NCBI RefSeq assembly: GCF_900492205.1
Contig: NZ_UEYQ01000015.1
Span: 23,158-87,157, forward strand
DNA: 64,000 nucleotides
Direction: 5' to 3'
Source: Ciceribacter sp. T2.26MG-112.2
GTDB lineage: Bacteria > Pseudomonadota > Alphaproteobacteria > Rhizobiales > Rhizobiaceae
The position numbers and the translations under genes are program-made. The notes under the pieces are model-generated. The model searched no databases. It was not told the origin of the DNA and worked only from the letters and a program-made list of their open reading frames with translations. Positions 45,124-54,795 of the stretch are shown one piece after another (the first letter of the stretch is position 1; every line of letters begins with the position of its first letter).

Positions 45124-46146
45124 ATGGGAACCATTACGCATCTGCATGAGCGTCTCCGTCCCGTGCCCAACCGCATCGACGCGGAAGGGGACGTGCTCGC
45201 GGCCGCATCCGCCGTCCTTCCCGTCTTGTCGCAATTACCCGTGGCCGAGGCTCTCAGCCGATCCGGCCTTCTCCCCCTCTCTGTTCCGAGTGATTTTGGC
45301 GGCCTCGATGTCTCCAACGTCGTACTCGCCGAAGCCGTTTCGGTGATCGCTGCCGTTTCGACCAGGGCGGCCGAGGCCCTCGCATCCCACTGCTCCGCAC
45401 TTGAGGCTATCCGCAATGCCGGCAGCGAAGAGCAGCGCAGAACCGCCTTTGCCAGATCCGCAGCGGGCGAGTGCTTCCTCCTGTTGACTGAAGGAGACGT
45501 TGCCGAGCTGAAGACCGACGCGCGTTTTCTGCCTGAAGGCATGGGATTTCGCCTCGAAGGGGAGGTGCAGCTTGCCGCTATGGTCGATGCGGACTGGCTT
45601 GCCATACCCGCCTCCGATCCGTCCGGACAGTCAGCCCTGCTTCTCGTGCCGCGCAACGCCGCGGGTGTCGAATTTTCCCAACCGGGGGAGGGGGCCTCGT
45701 CGTTGCTCCGGTTTACCGGCGTTCACGTGGCGGCCGACAGTGTCCTTGCTCTCACCTGCCGCCAGGCAGGTGAGATGATGGAGAGCGTGGGCAGGCTTCT
45801 GCGGGCTGCAGCCATTCTCGGGCAGGGCCGGCGAGAGCTGGAGTCCATTCTTGCGGCGATTGATCCGGAAAGGGATGCAACGGTCGCATCGGCCCACGCA
45901 ATCGGCTGGCGACAAGTCGAGATCGAGACGGTCCATGCACTGATTCTGCGCGCTGCCGCGGCGATCGATGGAGCCCAGGTCAATCCTGCGGCGGAGACGA
46001 TCGCGCAAGCCCACCGGATCGCGTCAATTTTGCGTGTCGCTGCGCAACGGATGGACACCGGGCGAACGGCAGACGAAGAAGAAGAGGCGATCGTTGCCGC
46101 TCTTGGCAGGCTATTGATCGCCGGCCGGGACGAAATGCCGGCCTAG
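45124..46146 (+). CDS. Degenerate acyl-CoA dehydrogenase/SfnB-like protein
   Basis: The 340-residue product keeps the N-terminal helical domain of the SfnB group (LSRSGLLPLSVPSDFGGLDV, EALASHCSALEAIRNAGSEE) but is ~80 residues shorter than the two SfnB-like proteins here. It lacks the KFYTTG and GQRT flavin-site motifs and the C-terminal RNAR.HTLHDPVRWK segment. AAGGAG before the ATG at 45124 marks the start. It is intact as a frame, so it may be a non-catalytic partner of a true monooxygenase or an enzyme with changed chemistry. It follows the small-protein module by 68 bases. Confidence 0.65.
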   Translation: MGTITHLHERLRPVPNRIDAEGDVLAAASAVLPVLSQLPVAEALSRSGLLPLSVPSDFGGLDVSNVVLAEAVSVIAAVSTRAAEALASHCSALEAIRNAGSEEQRRTAFARSAAGECFLLLTEGDVAELKTDARFLPEGMGFRLEGEVQLAAMVDADWLAIPASDPSGQSALLLVPRNAAGVEFSQPGEGASSLLRFTGVHVAADSVLALTCRQAGEMMESVGRLLRAAAILGQGRRELESILAAIDPERDATVASAHAIGWRQVEIETVHALILRAAAAIDGAQVNPAAETIAQAHRIASILRVAAQRMDTGRTADEEEEAIVAALGRLLIAGRDEMPA

Positions 46147-46160
46147 TCCATCAGGGCGAA

Positions 46161-46625
46161 TCAGCGGGCCTGCGGCTCAAGCCTTGGCGAGCCCTCGGCG
46201 TCGATGTTCTTCTCGCGCGCGACGAACTGGGTGAGCGTCATGTTGTCGAGAATGGTGGCGATTGCATCGCGCACTTCGGTCATCGACAGGCGCACCTGGC
46301 AGGTCGCCGGATCGGCGCAGTCGTCGCAGGCCTCGAAGGCCGTGCGGCTGGCGCAACGGATCGGGGCGAGCGGGCCGTCCAACGCGCGAATGACCTGACC
46401 GATCATGATATCGTCGGAGGGTTTTGAAAGCGAATATCCGCCGTTCGGCCCCTTCTTCGAGCGCAGGATTCCGTTGTTTCGCAGCTCCAGCAGGATCGTA
46501 TCGAGGAATTTCTTCGGAATATTGTTGCGCGTGGCGATGTCGGTGACGAACGCGGTTTCGCCCGGATCGAGCTGCGCCAGATCGACCAGCGCCTTCAATC
46601 CGTATTTGCCTTTTTTCGTGAGCAT
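46161..46625 (-). CDS. Rrf2-family transcriptional regulator with cysteine cluster
   Basis: This 154-residue Rrf2/IscR-family protein has the winged helix near LTKKGKYGLKALVDLAQLD, DIATRNNIPKKFLDTILLEL and LRSKKGPNGGYSL. Cysteines 91, 100, 103 and 109 resemble the Fe-S site of IscR, so it could sense iron-sulfur or thiol status. It stands at the right end of the sulfur region, converging with the gene at 45124 (14 bases between stops). It is the only regulator inside that block and so a candidate for controlling it. Confidence 0.85.
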   Translation of the reverse strand: MLTKKGKYGLKALVDLAQLDPGETAFVTDIATRNNIPKKFLDTILLELRNNGILRSKKGPNGGYSLSKPSDDIMIGQVIRALDGPLAPIRCASRTAFEACDDCADPATCQVRLSMTEVRDAIATILDNMTLTQFVAREKNIDAEGSPRLEPQAR

Positions 46626-47005
46626 GGGGAGAACTCGATTTCGTTCGTGTAAGCTGGCGGCTCGCTGCAGGGCTCTGCTAACTGAAGATGTATTCTTCCA
46701 AATAGATAGTTTTTACTGGCTAAAGGTGCAAGCCCAAACTCCGCGTCCTGGAGCGGGCCGCAATCTTCCCTTCGACCGGCCGGTTCCTGCCCTGGAAGGA
46801 GCCAGCCACTTTCCGCGTCTCTTACGGATGGTGTTGGTGGGCGCATTTCAGTGGTGAGCTTCTGCTAGCCACGCATTATGTCGCGACTACGTTGAGATAA
46901 AGTTCCATAATTCTTGTTACGCGATTTCGGTTTGTCAGGGGGTACATTCTATTTCCAAGTGCGACATGCCAGTAATTTCAATGGCTTCACTTTGGAGATT
47001 TTGGC
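46626..47005. other. Intergenic region between the Rrf2 gene and the transposase remnant
   Basis: Apart from an AT-rich segment before the Rrf2 gene (46683-46718) that could hold its promoter, I see no gene or clear structure in these 380 bases. It marks the change from sulfur genes to ion-transport genes. Confidence 0.5.
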
Positions 47006-47185
47006 ATGTCGGAATGCTATGCGCAATTGACCCTCGCCGATCGACGGCGGCTTCACCACCTCCTCGCTCGCAAGGTGCCGATCAACGAGATGGCCTGGGA
47101 CCTGATCTTCGACCGCCGGGAAATTACCGCGGAAAACTCCAGTTATGAACGGTTCAGTTTCCGGGGCGCCGTTACGTCCGCATGA
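47006..47185 (+). pseudogene. IS30-type transposase N-terminal remnant
   Basis: The 59-residue frame begins MSECYAQLTLADRRRLHHLL and continues ARKVPINEMAWDLIFDRREI, the N-terminal helix-turn-helix region of IS30-family transposases, which read YxQLxxxeRxxI..L and then IA..LgR..sTI. The match fades after ~40 residues and the frame stops inside the end of the antiporter gene, so the rest of the transposase is lost. GGAG lies before the ATG. Confidence 0.55.
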
Positions 47186-48149
47186 CGATCAGATAGCTGA
47201 GATAGGTCAGATAGAGGCAGATGAAGAACACGCCTTCCATGCGGGACACCTGGCGCCCACTGTAGAAGACGGGGACGCAAAGAAACGCGACCGCGGTCAT
47301 GACAGGCACATCGACCATGATCATCGCATCCGAGACTTGAACGGTCCTTCCGGGGACCGCGAGCGTCAATCCAAGGATCGCCAGAATGTTGTAAACACTG
47401 CTGCCGAGAAGATTGCCAATCGCGATCTCACGCTTGTTGCGCAGTGTCGACAGCACGGTCGTCACCAGTTCCGGGGAAGACGTACCGATGGCGATGATGG
47501 TCAAGCCAATGAATGTCTCCGAGACTTGCCATAGACGTGCCAGGTCCACGGATCCCCTCACAAGCAGGTCCGCGCCCAGGACGATGATGCCAATGCCGAT
47601 CACCAGGACAAGCAGATCTCGCTTCGATGATCCATCGTAAACGGTCAGAGGCGTAACGGCTTCGAGTTCGTTCTCGAACCTTGCTTTTACCAGTCGGCTC
47701 TCGCGCCGTGCCGAATGAATGACGGCAGCGGTATAGGCAAGAGAAGAGAGGAAAAGAATGATCCCGTCATTCCGCGTCAATTCTCCGTCCGACACCATGA
47801 ACAGGAACATCAGTGAGGCGACGACGATCATCGGCAGGTCGAGCCACAGCGTCTCGGTTCGCAGCGATAGCGGGATCATTGTCGCGCTCACGCCCAGGAT
47901 CAGCAGGATGTTGACGACATTTGTACCGGCAATGTTGCCCACTGCGAGATTGCCGTTTCCGGAAAACACGGCATCGATCCCGACCGCCAGTTCCGGCGCG
48001 CTCGTGCCCAAGGCGACGATCGTGGCACCGATGACCACGGGAGAGATATTGAAGCGGCCGGCAAGCTGAGATCCGTTCCCGACCACGAGTTCGGCGCCGA
48101 AGACGAGAAGTGCCAGACCAACCGTACAAAAAAGAAGCGCAGTCAACAT
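47172..48149 (-). CDS. CaCA-family Na+/Ca2+ (K+-dependent) antiporter, YrbG-like
   Basis: The 325-residue membrane protein has ten or eleven hydrophobic helices and the two alpha-repeats of the CaCA superfamily: VALGTSAPELAVGID in the first half and IAIGTSSPELVTTVL in the second. It exchanges calcium (or another cation) for sodium or protons at the inner membrane. It lies 76 bases downstream of a P-type cation ATPase on the same strand, so the two may form a calcium-export unit. Confidence 0.88.
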   Translation of the reverse strand: MLTALLFCTVGLALLVFGAELVVGNGSQLAGRFNISPVVIGATIVALGTSAPELAVGIDAVFSGNGNLAVGNIAGTNVVNILLILGVSATMIPLSLRTETLWLDLPMIVVASLMFLFMVSDGELTRNDGIILFLSSLAYTAAVIHSARRESRLVKARFENELEAVTPLTVYDGSSKRDLLVLVIGIGIIVLGADLLVRGSVDLARLWQVSETFIGLTIIAIGTSSPELVTTVLSTLRNKREIAIGNLLGSSVYNILAILGLTLAVPGRTVQVSDAMIMVDVPVMTAVAFLCVPVFYSGRQVSRMEGVFFICLYLTYLSYLIVMRT

Positions 48150-48225
48150 TTGCGCTTTCCCATGGCGCCAAGGCGGATCATTTCAGAAGAACACCCGTGG
48201 TCTTCGCTGCGACAACAGCCACCCG

Positions 48226-50916
48226 TCACGCTCGCAACTCCCCGAACCAGTCCATCCTGCGTACCAGCACTTTTTCAAACTCGAGCAGCACCATGAGAGC
48301 CGCGCCGATCGCGACGATCATGATGCCGTCCAGAAGACCAAGCGGACGGCTTTCGAACAGGTCATTCATGAACGGCGCAAACGTGAACACCAACTGGGCC
48401 ACGACAAGGATCGCGATGGCAATCAGGGCCGCCGGCGTTCCCTTCACTCCAACGAGCGTCACGGAAGGAACATGAAGGTAGCGCACGTTGAAAAGGTAGA
48501 ATATCTCGCCAACGATGAACATGTTCACGACCATGGTTCGCGCCGTCTCGAGATCGCGGCCGGTGGAAAGGGCGTAGAAGAAGATCCCGAGCGAAGCTGC
48601 CGCCAGCACGAGCGATACCAGTATCACTCTCCACAACAGGAACGGCGACAGAAGGGGCGCGTCCGCCCGGCGGGGACGGCGCTTCATCACGCCCGGCTCC
48701 GTTGGCTCGAAGGCCAGGACAAGTCCGAGGGTCGACGCCAGGACGAGATTGACCCACAGAATCTGGGTCGCCGTCATCGGAAGAGCAAAACCGAAGAGAA
48801 TACCCAGGACCACGGCCAGGGTTTCGGCGCCATTGGTGGGCAGTTCCCATGAGACGACCTTGCGGATGTTGTCCTGCACCGTCCTGCCTTCGCGGACGGC
48901 ATTGACGATGGAGGCGAAATTGTCATCGAGGAGGACCATTTCGGCTGCCTCCTTCGCCGCTTCCGTGCCCTTGATGCCCATCGCCGTTCCCACGTCCGCC
49001 TGCGTGAGCGAGGGCGCGTCGTTGACGCCGTCCCCGGTCATGGCGACCACATGGCCATTGTGTTGCAGGGCGCGCACGATGCGCAGCTTGTGTTCCGGCG
49101 TGGTGCGCGCGAAGACCGTCGTGGACTCGACAAGGCGCCTGAGCTCGGTATCCCCGATCGCCTCGATTTCAGCGCCTGTCATCACTGTCGGATCTGACGC
49201 GAGATCGAGTTGGCGGGCAATCGCCGTGGCCGTGGCCGCGTGGTCGCCGGTAATCATCTTGATCGCTATGCCGGCCGATCGGCATTCCGCGACCGCCACG
49301 GCAACCTCCGGACGCGGCGGATCCATGAAGCCGACGATGCCGAGGAATACAAGACCGTCGGCAACCAGATCGAAGTTCAGTTTCTCGGCAGGAGAGTCCA
49401 GCCGCTTCATGGCGAAGCCGAGTACACGCTCGCCCTCGGCACCCGCTTCGGCGATCTGCTCGTCCCAGAAGGCCTGGTCCACAAGATCGCCTCCCATGGC
49501 AAGGAGTGTTTCCGCGGCACCCTTGACGAAGATGACATGCTCGCCCGCCGGCCCCCTGTGGAGGACAGCCATGTAGCGATGTGCCGCGTCGAATGGTATC
49601 TCATCGATGCGTGTCCACTCGGCCCTCACATGACCGGGATTCAGTCCGGCCTTCATCGCCAGGGCCACCAGAGCCCCTTCCATGGGGTCGCCATTTGCCT
49701 GCCACTCGCCATCGACCTGGAACAGGTCTGCATTGTTGCAGAGCAGACCGCATCGCAACAGATCGCCGGCATTGGCAACGGCTTCCACGTCGTCGCCATT
49801 CGGGCTGGTTATCCCGCCCTCCGGCGCATAGCCGGCGCCTCCGACCAGAAGATGGTTCCGGGCCATGACGACACGGCGGGCCGTCATCTCGTTGCGCGTC
49901 AGCGTGCCGGTCTTGTCCGTGCAGATCACCGAGGTCGCGCCCAGCGTCTCGACTGCCGGCAACTTGCGGATAACGGCCTTCCGCACCGCCATCCGACGCA
50001 CGCCGATGGCCAGGGTAATCGTTATGACTGCGGGTAGTCCTTCCGGGACCACGCCAACGGCAAGCGCCACCACGGCGATCAGTGCGGTAATCCAGTCATA
50101 ATCGCGCACAAGGACCGCGAAGGCGAAAAGAAGCAGGCCGCCCAGGAACACGACCCAGGTAAACCGCGTGGCGAACGCATCAATCTGGCGCAGCAGGGGC
50201 GTACTGAGCGGCTGTATGTCCTGCAAGAGCCGGCTGATTCGCCCGATTTCCGTCGACATGCCGGTGTCCACGACAATGCCGGTGCCCTGGCCCGCCACGA
50301 CCAGCGTGCCTGAATATGCCATGCAGTGCCTGTCACCCAACGCTGCCTCGGTTTCCGCCGCGGCCTCGACCTTCTCGGCGGCAACCGACTCGCCCGTCAG
50401 CAGTGCCTCGTCGATCAACAGGCGACGGGCGCGCAGCAATCTCAGATCGGCCGGAACCTTGTCTCCCGCTTCGATGAGCACCACGTCGCCCGGAACCAGT
50501 TGCCTCACCGGAATGCTGGCACGTCTCCCTTCCCGCAGGACATTGGCCATTGGCGCGATCATGTCGCGAATGGCATTCAGGGCCTGCTCGGCCCGGCCTT
50601 CCTGGATGAAGCCAACGATGGCATTGACGATGACGACCGCGACAATGACGCCGCCATCAATGTGATGGCCGAGCAGGAACGCCGCAGCCGCGGCGATCAA
50701 CAGGAAGTAGATCAGGACATTGTTGAATTGTGCGAGAAACCGCTGCCACGCCGGACGGCCTTTGGTGGCGGGCAGTTCATTGGGGCCGTGCGTCACCAGT
50801 CGTTCCGATGCCTCCGCCATCGAAAGACCACCGGCATCAGTCTGGAGGGAGGTGAGTGTCGCTTCCGCGGACTGTGCATGCCAAGCCAGGGCATTTCCCT
50901 TGCTCACAGTGACCAT
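48226..50916 (-). CDS. P-type cation ATPase, Ca2+/PMR1-like
   Basis: The 896-residue pump has the P2-type layout: cation ATPase N-domain ([20 protein letters not shown]), actuator TGES ([11 protein letters not shown]), phosphorylation site [13 protein letters not shown], hinge [11 protein letters not shown], and M4 [16 protein letters not shown] of the Ca2+/Na+ group. Ten membrane helices are expected and the C-terminal part is intact. The ATG at 50916 is favoured because the N-domain begins just after it. An XRE-type gene lies upstream and a CaCA antiporter downstream, all on the minus strand. Confidence 0.9.
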   Translation of the reverse strand: MVTVSKGNALAWHAQSAEATLTSLQTDAGGLSMAEASERLVTHGPNELPATKGRPAWQRFLAQFNNVLIYFLLIAAAAAFLLGHHIDGGVIVAVVIVNAIVGFIQEGRAEQALNAIRDMIAPMANVLREGRRASIPVRQLVPGDVVLIEAGDKVPADLRLLRARRLLIDEALLTGESVAAEKVEAAAETEAALGDRHCMAYSGTLVVAGQGTGIVVDTGMSTEIGRISRLLQDIQPLSTPLLRQIDAFATRFTWVVFLGGLLLFAFAVLVRDYDWITALIAVVALAVGVVPEGLPAVITITLAIGVRRMAVRKAVIRKLPAVETLGATSVICTDKTGTLTRNEMTARRVVMARNHLLVGGAGYAPEGGITSPNGDDVEAVANAGDLLRCGLLCNNADLFQVDGEWQANGDPMEGALVALAMKAGLNPGHVRAEWTRIDEIPFDAAHRYMAVLHRGPAGEHVIFVKGAAETLLAMGGDLVDQAFWDEQIAEAGAEGERVLGFAMKRLDSPAEKLNFDLVADGLVFLGIVGFMDPPRPEVAVAVAECRSAGIAIKMITGDHAATATAIARQLDLASDPTVMTGAEIEAIGDTELRRLVESTTVFARTTPEHKLRIVRALQHNGHVVAMTGDGVNDAPSLTQADVGTAMGIKGTEAAKEAAEMVLLDDNFASIVNAVREGRTVQDNIRKVVSWELPTNGAETLAVVLGILFGFALPMTATQILWVNLVLASTLGLVLAFEPTEPGVMKRRPRRADAPLLSPFLLWRVILVSLVLAAASLGIFFYALSTGRDLETARTMVVNMFIVGEIFYLFNVRYLHVPSVTLVGVKGTPAALIAIAILVVAQLVFTFAPFMNDLFESRPLGLLDGIMIVAIGAALMVLLEFEKVLVRRMDWFGELRA

Positions 50917-51081
50917 TTCATGCCTGCCCCTTGTTCTTACCGCTGCCCCGCGGTGTGTTGCTACCAACCATGGCGCTCGGATGCAACGCCGCAAAGCGCA
51001 CGCGCCGGGCGAGCACGCACGCGCAATATTCGCGCAGGTTTGCGCTGCTATGATCGGTGCATGAACGCATTTCCGCCGCAG

Positions 51082-51360
51082 TCAGCCGGGATCCTTGCTC
51101 GCGGCGTCGCCATCCACCAGACAGACGGCTGGCCCGACATCGGACACCATAGGGAACACCACGCCATGGTCGTTGAACGCACGCACGATCTGCGCGGCAG
51201 TCGCCCGGTGCACGTCATGCCGCGCACCTTCATAGTCGCGGATGGTGCTGCGCGAAACAGTGGAGTGCTCCGCGAGCTCCTCCTGCGTCCAATCCAGGAG
51301 TCCGCGGGCGGCCCGACAGAGAGCTGGCGTCATAATTGGATGTTGGCTTCCTTGACCCAT
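51082..51360 (-). CDS. Small XRE-type helix-turn-helix protein
   Basis: The 92-residue protein holds one HTH_3 domain: ALCRAARGLLDWTQEELAEH, then STVSRSTIRDYEGARHD. GGGAGAG 6 bases before the ATG at 51360 gives the start, though an internal ATG at 51333 is possible. It diverges from the Mrp operon and lies 165 bases before the P-type ATPase, so it could regulate either. Confidence 0.75.
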   Translation of the reverse strand: MGQGSQHPIMTPALCRAARGLLDWTQEELAEHSTVSRSTIRDYEGARHDVHRATAAQIVRAFNDHGVVFPMVSDVGPAVCLVDGDAASKDPG

Positions 51361-51562
51361 CGAATCTCTCCCTGCATATTGTACAGAATAAACCATTTAG
51401 GGCGACAAACCAGTCCCTTCCTATCCGTAATTGGTCTACAGTGCATTCCAGTCCGGCCAGCTACAGGCAAGATTGGATGAGCCGCATGGTACACCTTGAG
51501 CAGGCGCCATCGCGTCAAAGGAGAGTTACGAAATTGGGGTAACGGCGGGTCCGGAACTACTC
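51361..51562. promoter_or_regulatory. Divergent region between XRE gene and mrp operon
   Basis: The 202 bases separate two divergent units and must hold both promoters. On the plus side a strong AAAGGAGAG (51517-51525) stands too far (37 bases) from the first standard start codon of mrpA, which suggests translation begins further upstream than that codon. Confidence 0.5.
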
Positions 51563-54457
51563 TTGGTATTGATGCTCGTTCCCTTCATCGGGAGTGTGCT
51601 GACGGCCGTCATGTTGCGCACCGATTCACGCCTCTTGCCGGCCTATCTCGCGGCAAGCGTGGCCGTCATCGAGCTGGCGATCCTCGTGGTCCTCTATCCG
51701 ACGATCGCGCGCGACGGCGTTTTGCTTTACGAGATCGAATGGCTGCCGCAGCTGGGGCTCAATCTGACCTTGCGGATCGACGGCCTGGCTTGGCTGTTTG
51801 CCATGCTCATTGCCTCCATCGGGCTGCTCGTGGTGATCTATGCCCGCTACTACATGTCGGATTCGGATCCGATACCCCGCTTCTTTTCCTTCTTGCTTGC
51901 CTTCATGGGCTCGATGCTGGGTATCGTCATTTCCGGCAATGTCATCCTGCTTTCGGTCTTCTGGGAATTGACGAGTCTTACGTCCTTTCTTCTGATCAGC
52001 TACTGGCATCACAGTCCGACGGCCCGCGACGGTGCGCGCATGGCCCTGACCGTGACCGCGGCCGGCGGCTTTTGCTTGTTGGGCGGACTGCTGATCCTCG
52101 GGAATATTGTTGGCAGCTATGACCTCGATAAGATCCTGGCCGCAGGCGACGTTATCAGAGCCCACCCGCTCTATCTGCTGAGCCTCGTCCTGATCCTTCT
52201 CGGAGCCTTCACCAAGAGCGCCCAGTTCCCGTTTCATTTCTGGTTGCCGAATGCCATGGCGGCACCGACGCCGGTCTCGGCCTATCTGCACTCAGCCACC
52301 ATGGTCAAAGCCGGGGTGTTCCTGCTCGTTCGCCTGTCGCCGGCTCTGTCGGGAACCTATGAATGGTTCCTGCTCGTGGGGTTGGCGGGCATTTCCACCT
52401 TGCTGCTGGGCGCTTATTTCGCCATGTTCCAGCAGGATCTGAAGGGGCTGCTGGCCTATTCCACGATCAGCCATCTCGGGCTGATCACCACACTGCTGAG
52501 CCTTGGCAGCCCGCTCGCCACGGTCGCGGCCATCTTCCACATGATGAACCACGCCATCTTCAAGGCCTCCCTGTTCATGGCGGCGGGCATCATCGACCAC
52601 GAAACGGGTACACGTGATCTGCGACGCCTGCGGGGGCTGATACGCTATTTGCCGATCACCGGCCGGCTCGCCATGGTGGCAAGTGCGGCCATGGCCGGGG
52701 TGCCCTTGCTGAACGGCTTCCTGTCCAAGGAAATGTTCTTCGCCGAGGCGGTGGAGACGCATGCGGACTCCCTGCTCGACACCGCCCTCCCTTACCTTGC
52801 CGTCATCGCCAGCGCCTTCAGCGTCGCCTATTCGCTGCGTTTCATTCATTCCGTGTTTTTTGGCCCGCCAGCTACGGACCTGCCCAAACCGAAACCGCAT
52901 GAACCTCCACACTGGATGCGCTTTCCGATCGAGTTCCTCGTCCTCGCCTGCCTGGTGATCGGCATCATTCCCAATCTCACCATCGGCCCCTTCCTGCGGG
53001 TGGCTGCCTATAGCGTGCTGGGCGAAACCATGCCCAACTATAGTCTTTCCATTTGGCACGGCTTCAACATTCCGCTGCTTATGAGCGTGCTGGCCCTCGT
53101 CGCCGGCGGGCTCATTTATGTTGCGTTCCGCGCCTACTTCAGTCGCTGCGACGGTCCGCCACTGTCGCGTCACCTGCAAGGGCAACGCATATTCGAGCGG
53201 GTTCTCGTCACGGTCTCCTGGCGTTGGGCCAGGACTCTGGAGGGTCGCTTCGGTACGCGAAAACTCCAGCCGCAATTGCGCTGGGTCACCGTCATCGGCT
53301 TCTTGGCCGCCCTGCTGCCGCTTTATCTGTCCGGCTTCCAGTCCCGGATGATCCCGCCTTCGGCGTTTGACGTGCCCTTCTCGGTGATGTGGCTGCTGGG
53401 CGGCGGCCTGTCGATCGGTACCGCCTATCTGGCAAAGTACCATCGGCTTGCCGCACTGGTCATGCTTGGTGGGGTCGGACTGATCGTTTGTGTCACCTTC
53501 GTATGGCTCTCCGCGCCCGATCTGGCCATTACCCAGCTCTTGGTCGAAATCGTCACCACGGTTCTCATCCTCCTGGGGCTGCGCTGGCTGCCGAAGCGGA
53601 CCGAGCAGTTACAGGACGACCTTACGTTCAAGGCGCGCTTCCGCAGGTTTCGTGACTTTCTTCTCGCTGCCGTCTGCGGCCTCGGCATGTCGTTCGTCGC
53701 CTATGCCGTGATGACCATGACGGTTCCGGATGCAATCGCCCGCTTCTTCCTGGACAATGCCTACAGCCAGGGTGGCGGCCGCAATGTCGTCAATGTCATC
53801 CTGGTCGATTTCCGCGGCTTCGACACGCTCGGCGAAATTACCGTTCTCGGGATCGTCGCCCTGACTGTCTACGCCTTGTTGCGTCGTTTCCGCCCGGCCG
53901 CCGACAGCATGGCACCGCCGGAACAGCAGCGGGCACAGGCGAAATACGATGCGCTGCATGCCGATCGTTCCGAGGGTGACACCGTCAGGGACTACCTGCT
54001 GGTACCCTCGGTCATCATGCAATGGCTCTTTCCGGTGGTCATCACCTTGGCCATTTACATCTTCATCCGGGGCCATGATCTACCCGGTGGAGGGTTCTCT
54101 GCCGGCTTGACGATGTCTATCGCCTTCCTGCTTCAGTATCTCGCCGGCGGCACGCGCTGGGCGGAGGAGCGTATCCGAATCCTGCCGCTGCGCTGGATGG
54201 GAACGGGTATCCTTCTGGCCTCGGCCACGGGCATCGGCGCCTGGTTGCTCGGCTATCCGTTCCTGACCTCGCATTCGCGTTACCTTGAGTTGCCGCTGAT
54301 CGGCCAAGTGCCTCTGGCCACGGCCATGATCTTCGATCTCGGGGTATTCCTGCTGGTGGTCGGCTCCACTGTGCTTATCCTGGTGGCTCTCGCCCACCAG
54401 TCGATCCGCATCAATCGGCTGCGCGCCCTGGAAGAGTCCAAAGAGGAGGGCGCCTGA
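51563..54457 (+). CDS. mrpA: Mrp Na+/H+ antiporter subunit A with fused MrpB domain
   Basis: The 964-residue membrane protein combines a NuoL-like antiporter module (HFWLPNAMAAPTPVSAYLHS, FKASLFMAAGIIDHETGTRD), the MrpA C-terminal region (PDLAITQLLVEIVTTVL) and an MnhB-type domain (FIRGHDLPGGGFSAGLTMSI). Rhizobial PhaAB has the same fusion. It forms the main ion path of the Mrp complex, used against Na+, K+ or alkaline stress. I give the first TTG as the start, but an ATT at 51533 lies 7 bases after the AAAGGAGAG and the frame is open from there, so the true N-terminus may be ~10 residues longer. Confidence 0.92.
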   Translation: MVLMLVPFIGSVLTAVMLRTDSRLLPAYLAASVAVIELAILVVLYPTIARDGVLLYEIEWLPQLGLNLTLRIDGLAWLFAMLIASIGLLVVIYARYYMSDSDPIPRFFSFLLAFMGSMLGIVISGNVILLSVFWELTSLTSFLLISYWHHSPTARDGARMALTVTAAGGFCLLGGLLILGNIVGSYDLDKILAAGDVIRAHPLYLLSLVLILLGAFTKSAQFPFHFWLPNAMAAPTPVSAYLHSATMVKAGVFLLVRLSPALSGTYEWFLLVGLAGISTLLLGAYFAMFQQDLKGLLAYSTISHLGLITTLLSLGSPLATVAAIFHMMNHAIFKASLFMAAGIIDHETGTRDLRRLRGLIRYLPITGRLAMVASAAMAGVPLLNGFLSKEMFFAEAVETHADSLLDTALPYLAVIASAFSVAYSLRFIHSVFFGPPATDLPKPKPHEPPHWMRFPIEFLVLACLVIGIIPNLTIGPFLRVAAYSVLGETMPNYSLSIWHGFNIPLLMSVLALVAGGLIYVAFRAYFSRCDGPPLSRHLQGQRIFERVLVTVSWRWARTLEGRFGTRKLQPQLRWVTVIGFLAALLPLYLSGFQSRMIPPSAFDVPFSVMWLLGGGLSIGTAYLAKYHRLAALVMLGGVGLIVCVTFVWLSAPDLAITQLLVEIVTTVLILLGLRWLPKRTEQLQDDLTFKARFRRFRDFLLAAVCGLGMSFVAYAVMTMTVPDAIARFFLDNAYSQGGGRNVVNVILVDFRGFDTLGEITVLGIVALTVYALLRRFRPAADSMAPPEQQRAQAKYDALHADRSEGDTVRDYLLVPSVIMQWLFPVVITLAIYIFIRGHDLPGGGFSAGLTMSIAFLLQYLAGGTRWAEERIRILPLRWMGTGILLASATGIGAWLLGYPFLTSHSRYLELPLIGQVPLATAMIFDLGVFLLVVGSTVLILVALAHQSIRINRLRALEESKEEGA

Positions 54458-54795
54458 TGGAACTCGTCTTGTCAATCGCGATCGGCGTAATGACCGCATG
54501 CGGGGTGTGGCTGATCCTGCGCCCCCGCACCTATCAGGTCATTATCGGCCTTTCCTTGTTGTCCTATGCGGTGAACCTGTTCATTTTCGGTGTCGGCGGC
54601 GTGAAATCGGACGAGCCTCCCCTCCTCGGCGAGGGCGTTTCAGTCACCTCTCTCACCGATCCCGTTCCGCAAGCACTCGTGCTGACGGCGATCGTCATCG
54701 GTTTTGCGACAACGGCCCTGTTCCTGGTGGTCCTGCTCGCGTCCCGGGGGCTTACCGGGAGCGACCACGTCGACGGACGGAGCGATCCGCGATGA
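54457..54795 (+). CDS. mrpC: Mrp antiporter subunit C
   Basis: The 112-residue protein is NuoK-like with three helices (IAIGVMTACGVWLILRPRTY, IGLSLLSYAVNLFIFGVG, ALVLTAIVIGFATTALFLVV). Its start shares one base with the mrpA stop, and its stop overlaps the mrpD start by 4 bases. It is a structural subunit of the Mrp complex. Confidence 0.92.
   Translation: MELVLSIAIGVMTACGVWLILRPRTYQVIIGLSLLSYAVNLFIFGVGGVKSDEPPLLGEGVSVTSLTDPVPQALVLTAIVIGFATTALFLVVLLASRGLTGSDHVDGRSDPR

Noticed and set aside
46966..47148. A 60-codon frame overlapping the IS30-like remnant
   Set aside because: It is out of frame with the transposase-like sequence and has no ribosome site or domain.
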